Of a DNA stretch of 5,075 nt, positions 1 to 5,075 are shown in pieces. The notes under the pieces are model-generated. The model had not been told where the DNA came from. It saw only the letters and a program-made list of their open reading frames with translations, and searched no databases. The translations under genes were made by a program, and so were the position numbers. This DNA comes from an uncultured Solirubrobacterales bacterium (GTDB lineage Bacteria; Actinomycetota; Thermoleophilia; Solirubrobacterales; 70-9), in assembly GCA_937910825.1 (NCBI GenBank), contig CALEMO010000174.1:1-5075 (forward strand). Direction: 5' to 3'. The first letter of the stretch is position 1, and every line of letters begins with the position of its first letter.

Positions 1-966
1 CGCTGGGCTGCGAAGTCTGACGTGATGTACGGCATGCACCACTGGCCGGTCTGGGGCGTTGAGCGCATCACGGAGATGCTGAGCAAAGGACGGGATGCCT
101 ACCGCTACATCAACGACGAGACGCTGAGGCTGGCGAACCACGGCTACACCCCGGATGAAATAGGTGAGCAGGTCGCTTTGCCGGAATCTCTGGCGAGCCA
201 CTGGGCTCTGCGCGAGTACTACGGAACGATCAACCACAACGTTAAGGCGACCTACGCGAAGTACCTCGGTGCCTACGATGGAAATCCGGCCAACCTCCAC
301 AACCTGCCGCCGGTGGAAGCCGCAAAGCGCTACGTCGAATTCATGGGCGGGGCCGAACAGGCGATCGCCAAGTCCCGTGAGTATTTCGACAGGGGTGAGT
401 ACCGCTGGGTCGCCGAAGTCATGAACCACGTGGTTTTCAGCGACCCACAAAATCAGGAAGCGCGGGAGCTCGCAGCGGACGCGCTGGAGCAGATGGGCTA
501 CCAGACCGAATCTTCAACCTGGCGTAACGCGTACCTGAACGGCGCCCAGGAATTGCGTCTGGGCACACCGAGCCTTCCATTTAAGATCGGAACGGGCAGC
601 CCGGATACGATTCGCGCCCTCGACCTGGGCATGATCCTCAACTACCTGGGCATCCGGCTGAACGGCCCGAAGGCAGCGGGCCATGAGCTGACAATGAACC
701 TGAAGCTTACGGATACCGGTGAGCAAGCTGTGCTTCGACTGGTCAATGGATGTCTCAGCCATTCACTCGAAAGACGCGCGATCGGGGCGGACGCCGACAT
801 CGCGACTTCGAGGGAAGTGCTCAACCGGATTGTCGCGGAGGAGCTGACGATCGAATCGGCGGTCGAGTCCGGCGAGGTCACCGTCGCCCCGGATCCTGCG
901 CCACTGCTTGAACTGTTCGGGCTGTTCGACGAATTCGAACTCTGGTTCAACGTCATCGAGCCGTGA
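1..966 (+). CDS. Alkylsulfatase, SdsA1/BDS1-like MBL-fold hydrolase, C-terminal part (5' end outside window)
   Basis: The frame is open from base 1 and reads RWAAKSDVMYGMHHWPVWG, so the gene begins before the window and the GTG/ATG near base 22 is not its start. The HHWPVWG block is typical of the last metal-binding loop of SdsA1-type alkylsulfatases, which hydrolyse alkyl sulfate esters (SDS-like surfactants) to alcohol and sulfate using two zinc ions. About residues 25-180 of the visible 321 match the helical dimerisation domain, ending in ALEQMGYQTESSTWRNAYL and GAQELR. About residues 190-321 match the SCP2-like C-terminal domain, with LTDTGEQAVLRLVNG and a closing LLELFGLFDEFELWFNVIEP. 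Known family members are about 620-660 residues, so roughly the N-terminal half, with the HxHxDH metal site, is missing only because of the window edge. The visible part shows no break. The cellular location cannot be judged without the N-terminus. Confidence 0.93.
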   Translation, partial: RWAAKSDVMYGMHHWPVWGVERITEMLSKGRDAYRYINDETLRLANHGYTPDEIGEQVALPESLASHWALREYYGTINHNVKATYAKYLGAYDGNPANLHNLPPVEAAKRYVEFMGGAEQAIAKSREYFDRGEYRWVAEVMNHVVFSDPQNQEARELAADALEQMGYQTESSTWRNAYLNGAQELRLGTPSLPFKIGTGSPDTIRALDLGMILNYLGIRLNGPKAAGHELTMNLKLTDTGEQAVLRLVNGCLSHSLERRAIGADADIATSREVLNRIVAEELTIESAVESGEVTVAPDPAPLLELFGLFDEFELWFNVIEP

Positions 967-972
967 AGAAAG

Positions 973-998
973 TTTTCCGGTCGATGGTTTCCGGAAAA
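973..998. repeat. 8-bp inverted repeat TTTTCCGG/CCGGAAAA
   Basis: Perfect 8-bp arms at 973-980 and 991-998 are separated by a 10-base loop, in the 54-bp gap between the alkylsulfatase stop and the Usp-like gene. The arms are T-rich on the outer left and A-rich on the outer right, and no T-run follows, so it is not a classic intrinsic terminator. It could be an RNA hairpin that ends or protects the upstream mRNA, or an operator just upstream of the putative promoter of the next gene. Confidence 0.5.
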
Positions 999-1008
999 GG
1001 TCAGCGGT

Positions 1009-1014
1009 TAGCAT
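1009..1014 (+). promoter_or_regulatory. Candidate -10 element (TAGCAT) of a leaderless promoter
   Basis: TAGCAT fits the TAnnnT pattern of actinobacterial -10 boxes and ends 6 bases before the ATG at 1021, which would place transcription start at or next to the A of the start codon. No Shine-Dalgarno sequence lies at a usable distance from this ATG; the nearest purine run, AAAAGG at 995-1000, is 20 bases away. Both facts fit a leaderless mRNA. No good -35 box is visible. Confidence 0.35.
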
Positions 1015-1020
1015 CGCAAG

Positions 1021-1437
1021 ATGGAGCCTGAGCAGACCGAACCCGGGTCAGGAAAGCCACTGAAAGTCCTCCTGGTGGCTGATGAAGAGTTTTGTGGCAG
1101 CGACTTGCTCGCCGAGCTGCGAAGTCACCTCGAGGGACGGTCGAGCGAAGTCGAACTCTTCGTGATCGCTCCGGCCCAGGCGGGCTCGGGCCTCGAGCAG
1201 GAATTCGCTTCTTTCGACGCCCCGATTCGTGACGCTTCGGAGCGTCTGGACACGATCCTCAAGGAACTGCGGGCATCCGGCATCACGGCGATCGGTGAAG
1301 TCGGTGACGGCGACCCCGTGGTCGCCATCGGGGACGGCCTGCGTGAATTCGATGCCGACGAAATCGTGAGCATTGCCCATCAAGCCGGCGACCGGGCCTA
1401 CGCGGAGAAGGATCTCTGGTCGAAGATCGAGAACTAA
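1021..1437 (+). CDS. Small UspA-like (universal stress protein fold) protein
   Basis: This 138-residue protein has the alternating strand/helix look of a single Usp-like domain: strand KVLLVADE (about residues 15-22), helix DLLAELRSHL, strand EVELFVIAPA (43-52), a helix with SERLDTILKELRASG, strand IGEVGDGDP (91-99), and an end with REFDADEIVSIAH (108-120). Small proteins of this shape, with a GD-x-DP loop followed by an ADEIV strand, are common in high-GC actinobacteria; this is family recall. The GxxGxGxx(S/T) ATP loop of ATP-binding UspA proteins is not seen, so nucleotide binding is doubtful. The start at 1021 fits because strand 1 follows soon after a short acidic leader. There is no ribosome site in front of it, and a -10-like box lies at the leaderless distance. 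The specific role is unknown. Confidence 0.8.
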   Translation: MEPEQTEPGSGKPLKVLLVADEEFCGSDLLAELRSHLEGRSSEVELFVIAPAQAGSGLEQEFASFDAPIRDASERLDTILKELRASGITAIGEVGDGDPVVAIGDGLREFDADEIVSIAHQAGDRAYAEKDLWSKIEN

Positions 1438-2385
1438 TTTCACCCGCCGCTCGTCGAATTGATAGTCGGCAGGCGCGACTCTGAAAGCGATGCTCCGGCG
1501 CTGAACGAAGAGGTGACGATCAGGGACAGTGTCGAGCGGCTTGAGAGCATCGATCTGGGCAGCAGCGCATCTTCGTGATCAACGACGGCTCCGCCGACCG
1601 CACCGGAGAAATCCTCAAGGAGCTTGAGAGTCCGGCGCTCGAGGTAATCGACAGGCTGGCGCCGAATGCGCGCCAGGGCAAAGCCGCTGCCCTGAACTAT
1701 GCATTCGCTCAGATCTTCGAAAGGCTCGATCCTGATCCGGAGCGCATCATTGTCAGTGTCGTCGACGCCGATGGCAGGATCAGCCCGGAAGCCCGGCCTT
1801 CGTGGCACACCACTTCCTGGATCCGCAGGTCGGCGGCGTGCAGTCGCTGGTCCGCATTTACAACCGGCACCATCTGCTGACCTGGTTCCAGGACATTGAA
1901 TCCTCAATATTCGGGCGCCTGTTCCAGGTCGGGCGAAATCGGTGGGGAACTGCGGGGATGGGAGGCAACGGACAGTACAACCGCCTCGCGGCGCTTGCTT
2001 CAATTGATACGGCGCAGCAGCCGGATGAGGATCGCCAGATAGCCAGCCGTGGCCCCTGGCGGGACCGCCTGACTGAAGACCAGGATCTAGGGCTTCGCTT
2101 GATGGTCGCCGGTTGGAGTTGCCGGCAAGACAACCGGGCAAGCATCGAGCAGGTTGCCTATTTGCTGATGCCGGTATTCCAGAGCATTGTCGGGGCCTCC
2201 CTGATCGGGGCCGCATATCTCGCGGTCACCGGCACTACCGTCTTTGGCGGCAGCCTCTGGTGGTTGCTCTGGCCGGTGCTGGTACGTTCGGTCGGGCGCC
2301 AGCTCGTCGGCATGGAAGCCTGGGCAAAGACCGGTCGGGAACAGCTCGACGCCCCGGCCGGCGACCGGAGCAATAAGCTGGAGTC

Positions 2386-2389
<4 letters not shown>
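1438..2389 (+). pseudogene. Family 2 glycosyltransferase (membrane, processive type), degraded by frameshifts and deletions
   Basis: GT2 landmarks appear in order but in three frames. Frame 1 (to about 1565) carries PALNEEVTIRDSVERLESIDLG, split here as PALNEEVTIRDSV and ERLESIDLG. Frame 3 (about 1566-1793) carries RIFVINDGSADRTGEIL, then GKAAALNYAF and the DxD-type VVDADGR. Frame 2 (about 1796-2389) carries AFVAHHFLDPQVGGVQ, NRWGTAGMGGNGQYNRL, the catalytic-base motif LTEDQDLGLRL, and two hydrophobic stretches (VAYLLMPVFQSIVGASLIGAAYL, split as VAYLLMPVFQ and SIVGASLIGAAYL; and SLWWLLWPVLV). Each frame change is explained by one lost base, in about 1561-1566 and 1791-1796. After TED the text runs straight from ASIEQ to VAYLLMP, without the (Q/R)xxRW motif and its flanks, suggesting an in-frame deletion near 2147-2155. 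The N-terminus is also disturbed: PPLVELIV is separated from PALNEE by extra codons, and no proper start exists. Intact relatives are typically over 400 residues with more membrane spans. Original role was probably polysaccharide synthesis in the membrane. Confidence 0.85.
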
Positions 2390-3352
<963 letters not shown>

Positions 3353-3366
3353 GTCAGGGGGGCGAT

Positions 3367-3403
3367 TTCAGAGACTTCAGAGAGTTCTCTCAGAGAGTTC
3401 ACA
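3367..3403 (+). promoter_or_regulatory. Cluster of TTCAGAGA-type direct repeats, candidate operator
   Basis: TTCAGAGAC (3367-3375) is followed directly by TTCAGAGAG (3376-3384), then TTCTCT (3385-3390), and TTCACA (3398-3403) after another CAGAGAG. Seen another way, CAGAGA(C/G)TTC occurs at 3369, 3378 and 3391. The cluster lies in the 115-bp gap before the secreted protein gene and about 70-100 bases before its ATG. OmpR/PhoB-family regulators bind short direct repeats, usually 10-11 bp apart; here the spacing is 9 then 9 then 13, so the match is imperfect. Control by the response regulator at 4156 is only inferred. Confidence 0.4.
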
Positions 3404-3419
3404 GGATTGACCATCAGGA

Positions 3420-3428
3420 TGTTATTCA
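3420..3428 (+). promoter_or_regulatory. Candidate extended -10 element (TGT-TATTCA)
   Basis: TATTCA at 3423-3428 is preceded by TGT at 3420-3422, an extended -10 layout, giving a leader of about 33-35 bases to the ATG at 3468. TTCACA at 3398-3403 is a possible -35 but 19 bases away, and TTGACC at 3407-3412 is too close. If correct, the direct repeats overlap the -35 region, the usual place for an activator. Confidence 0.25.
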
Positions 3429-3456
3429 TGCCGGCTGGGGACCGGGAATCCGAACT

Positions 3457-3462
3457 AGAAGG
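3457..3462 (+). promoter_or_regulatory. Ribosome binding site AGAAGG
   Basis: AGAAGG lies 5 bases before the ATG at 3468 and fixes that start. It is the clearest Shine-Dalgarno sequence in the window; most other starts here look leaderless or coupled. Confidence 0.7.
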
Positions 3463-3467
3463 TAGAC

Positions 3468-4058
3468 ATGAAGAAACCAATCGCAATAGCAGCGGCCATT
3501 CTCGCAATCGGCGTAGCCGGCACGGCGGTGGCGGCACCCGGCGGAGGAGTATTCGGTGGCAGCCCTGAAGAGAAGCAGGTCGAATTTGCCAGAGACCTGG
3601 CCCAGAAGCTCGACGGCGTGAATGCCAATCAGGTCGAGCAGGGGTTGGCTGAGCTGCAAGATGAACGCAGGGCAGAGACGCTCAACGAGCGGGCCATTGA
3701 GCTCGCGAGCCAGCTCGATGGAGTGAGCGTAGATCGGGCCAAGGCAGCCCTTGAGACCGTCCATGAGTCGGTCGAAGAAGGCACCCGCCCCGATCCGAGC
3801 GAGATGGACAGCGCGCTTGCTGAGGCACTGGGCGTAAGCGAAGCCGACCTCGAAGCAGCCCGTCAGGCTGGGGCCGAAGACCGCCTCGACCAGGCCGTCA
3901 AGGACGGCGAGGTGACCGAGCAAATGGCAGACCAGATCCGCGAGCAGATCGAAAGCGGAGAGATGCCTGAGGGTGGTCCTGGCCACGGACCCGGCCCCGG
4001 TGGTCCCGGAAGCGGCTTCGGCGGCCCGGGTGAAGGTGGACCGGAAGCCGGAATCTGA
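3468..4058 (+). CDS. Secreted acidic helical-repeat protein with Gly/Pro-rich tail
   Basis: The 196-residue product begins with a clear Sec signal peptide: MKK, a hydrophobic core AIAAAILAIGVAG, and an AVA-A cleavage site after residue 22. The mature part is acidic and helical with a repeat: LAQKLDGVNANQVEQGL (44-60), LASQLDGVSVDRAKAAL (79-95) and the more distant LAEALGVSEADLEAAR (117-132), spaced about 35-38 residues. It continues with EDRLDQAVKDGEVTEQMADQ and a helix to about 163, a pattern seen in small secreted actinobacterial and Gram-positive proteins. Residues 164-196 are almost all Gly and Pro with a few charges. There is no cysteine, lipobox or membrane anchor, so it should be released or wall-associated. 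The ribosome site AGAAGG supports the start. It sits just before a two-component pair, with a terminator between, which suggests an accessory or output protein of that system. The family name is not recognised. Confidence 0.85.
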   Translation: MKKPIAIAAAILAIGVAGTAVAAPGGGVFGGSPEEKQVEFARDLAQKLDGVNANQVEQGLAELQDERRAETLNERAIELASQLDGVSVDRAKAALETVHESVEEGTRPDPSEMDSALAEALGVSEADLEAARQAGAEDRLDQAVKDGEVTEQMADQIREQIESGEMPEGGPGHGPGPGGPGSGFGGPGEGGPEAGI

Positions 4059-4089
4059 TCGAGCCGTTCAGGGCAGATCCGTTTCGAAG

Positions 4090-4126
4090 CAAACTCCCGC
4101 CAGCAGAATCTGCCGGCGGGAGTTTG
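4090..4126 (+). terminator. Strong hairpin terminator after the secreted protein gene
   Basis: A 12-bp perfect outer stem (CAAACTCCCGCC at 4090-4101 with its complement at 4115-4126) encloses an A/C mismatch and an inner 5-bp stem GCAGA/TCTGC (4103-4107 with 4109-4113). The hairpin starts 31 bases after the stop at 4058. Only three T's lie at the end of the right arm and no long T-run follows, as is common in high-GC actinobacteria. The near-perfect symmetry makes chance unlikely. It may act in both directions, and it separates the secreted protein transcript from the regulator gene. Confidence 0.75.
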
Positions 4127-4155
4127 GCCGTTGCGAAGCATGGGATGATCCGTTG

Positions 4156-4839
4156 ATGGCGATGCCGGAAGTCCTGGTCGTTGACGACGACCAATCGATC
4201 AGGGAGGCGCTCGACCGTGCCCTACGGCTCGAGGGTTTCGCGGTGACGCTCTCTATCGACGGTGAATCGGCCCTGGTCGAGGTCGAAGGCAAGCAACCGC
4301 ATGTGATGGTTCTCGATCTGGGCCTGCCCGGGATTTCGGGGATCGAAGTCATCCGCCGGTTGAGAGCCAGCGGCCATGACTTGCCGATTTGTGTGCTTTC
4401 AGCCCGGGACGAAGTGGCTGACCGGGTTGAGGGACTGCGCGCCGGCGCCGACGACTACGTGGTCAAGCCGTTCGAGCTGGAAGAGCTGGTGGTCCGGCTT
4501 CAGGCCCTGCTGCGGCGGCGGCCGGACGCCGTCAGCACGCCGCTTGAGGTCGGTCCGCTGAAGATTGATCCGGCTCGCCGAATGGTCTTGGTCGGCGGGC
4601 AGGAACTGGAACTGACTGGCCGGGAGTTCGAGCTGCTCGAGGTCCTTGCCCGTCATCCCGGGATGGTCCTTTCGAGGGAACAACTGCTTGAGCAGGTCTG
4701 GGGCTATACCTTCGAAGTGGATGGCAACGTCGTCGACCAGTTCATCTCCTACCTGCGCAAGAAGATCGACGCCGCCGGAGGGCCGAAGATGCTCCAGACC
4801 GTGCGCGGGGTCGGATTCGTGCTTCGCATCGACTCATGA
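4156..4839 (+). CDS. OmpR/PhoB-family response regulator
   Basis: The 227-residue product has a receiver domain (about 5-118) and a winged-helix DNA-binding domain (about 130-225). In the receiver, the acidic pocket is D10-D11-D12 (VLVVDDD), the phosphoacceptor is D54 (VMVLDLGLPG), the switch Ser is S82 (VLSARDE), and K104 lies in YVVKPF, so all conserved phosphorylation residues are present. The C-terminal half shows LELTGREFELLEVLARHPG, SREQLLEQVWG, NVVDQFISYLRKKID and the wing TVRGVGFVLR, standard for OmpR-type DNA-binding domains. I chose the ATG at 4156 (MAMPEV); ATG at 4162 is an equally possible start. The frame stays open back to 3973, but that extension would run through the secreted protein gene and the terminator and has no family match. 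Its stop overlaps the kinase start (ATGA), so the two are co-translated. It probably regulates envelope-related genes, perhaps including its neighbour. Confidence 0.95.
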   Translation: MAMPEVLVVDDDQSIREALDRALRLEGFAVTLSIDGESALVEVEGKQPHVMVLDLGLPGISGIEVIRRLRASGHDLPICVLSARDEVADRVEGLRAGADDYVVKPFELEELVVRLQALLRRRPDAVSTPLEVGPLKIDPARRMVLVGGQELELTGREFELLEVLARHPGMVLSREQLLEQVWGYTFEVDGNVVDQFISYLRKKIDAAGGPKMLQTVRGVGFVLRIDS

Positions 4840-5075
4840 AACGCAGCCTTTCAAGTCTGCGCGGCAGGGTCGCCCTGGTTGCCACCGGAGCGGTCGCGGC
4901 TGTACTGATCCTGGTCGGTATCGCGGCGGTGACTGCGTTTTCCGATCGGGAAAGCGAGCGCATCGACCGCGACCTCGCCGCCCGGTCCGCCCCGGCACTG
5001 GCCGGAGCGTTGGCGAGGGAAGAGGCCCCGCGGGGTGGACCGCCTCCTGGGGGGCAGTTCGGACCACCCGCGCTT
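4836..5075 (+). CDS. Sensor histidine kinase, N-terminal part (3' end outside window)
   Basis: The ATG at 4836 overlaps the response regulator stop, and the frame is open for all 80 codons to the window edge. It starts MKRSLSSLRGRVALVATGAV, the usual short basic cytoplasmic start of an actinobacterial sensor kinase, followed by one membrane span (about residues 12-35, ending AAVTAF). A predicted outer region begins with SDRESERIDRDLAARSAP, typically the helix leading out of the membrane, and contains a Gly/Pro-rich run, RGGPPPGGQFGPP (66-78). No HAMP, HisKA or ATPase domain can be seen because the window ends. The kinase call therefore rests on position after a response regulator, the ATGA overlap and the N-terminal layout. 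It is presumably the partner of the upstream regulator, signalling from outside the membrane. Confidence 0.85.
   Translation, partial: MKRSLSSLRGRVALVATGAVAAVLILVGIAAVTAFSDRESERIDRDLAARSAPALAGALAREEAPRGGPPPGGQFGPPAL

Noticed and set aside
22..30. GTG/ATG near the window start as the start of the alkylsulfatase
   Set aside because: The same frame is open to base 1 with family-like residues (WAAKSDVMYG), and the HHWPVWG motif lies in the middle of known alkylsulfatases.
1440..2216. Long minus-strand frame of 258 codons opposite the glycosyltransferase remnant
   Set aside because: Its product is Arg/Pro/Gly-rich with no domain pattern, while the + strand carries ordered GT2 motifs. It is a high-GC antisense shadow.
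3407..3427. TTGACC plus TTATTC as a -35/-10 pair
   Set aside because: The spacer is only 9 bases, too short for a sigma-70-type promoter.
3973..4155. N-terminal extension of the response regulator frame
   Set aside because: It overlaps the 3' end of the secreted protein gene in another frame and crosses the hairpin terminator. The receiver domain begins normally at MAMPEVLVVDDD.

Overview
The window looks like a fragment of a high-GC actinobacterial genome. Several proteins recall the Thermoleophilia/Solirubrobacterales: the Usp-like small protein, the GT2 segment with its NRWGTAGMGGNGQ block, and the secreted collagen-like protein with a basic GLKR end. That lineage call is inferred from protein style and was not tested by a search. 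All supported genes lie on the + strand.

Layout. Bases 1-966 hold the C-terminal half of an SdsA1-type alkylsulfatase (metallo-beta-lactamase-fold sulfatase) that starts before the window. Bases 1021-1437 encode a small UspA-like protein that may be leaderless. Bases 1438-2389 are the wreck of a family 2 glycosyltransferase. It is readable only across three frames, lacks a start, and lacks the (Q/R)xxRW acceptor-site block. A 57-residue single-span membrane protein (2386-2559) overlaps its stop codon by ATGA. Bases 2579-3352 encode a protein with a partial choice-of-anchor-D (Ig-like) region, 14 collagen-like Gly-X-Thr triplets and a basic C-terminal domain. It has no visible signal peptide, so its 5' end may be lost.

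Bases 3353-3467 form a short regulatory gap with tandem TTCAGAGA-type direct repeats. It precedes a secreted acidic helical-repeat protein with a Gly/Pro-rich tail (3468-4058). A strong hairpin terminator (4090-4126) separates this gene from an OmpR/PhoB-type response regulator (4156-4839), which overlaps by ATGA the start of a sensor histidine kinase that runs off the window end (4836-5075).

Functionally, the right third looks like an envelope-sensing unit: a secreted helical protein beside a two-component pair. Both the secreted protein and the kinase's outer region carry Gly/Pro-rich segments, so a link between them is plausible but unproven. The middle third shows gene decay (glycosyltransferase, possibly the collagen-like gene). 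No mobile element, tRNA, rRNA or CRISPR was seen. No clearly novel system stands out. The best leads are the small membrane protein, the secreted protein with its kinase pair, and the repeat-bearing gap before it.
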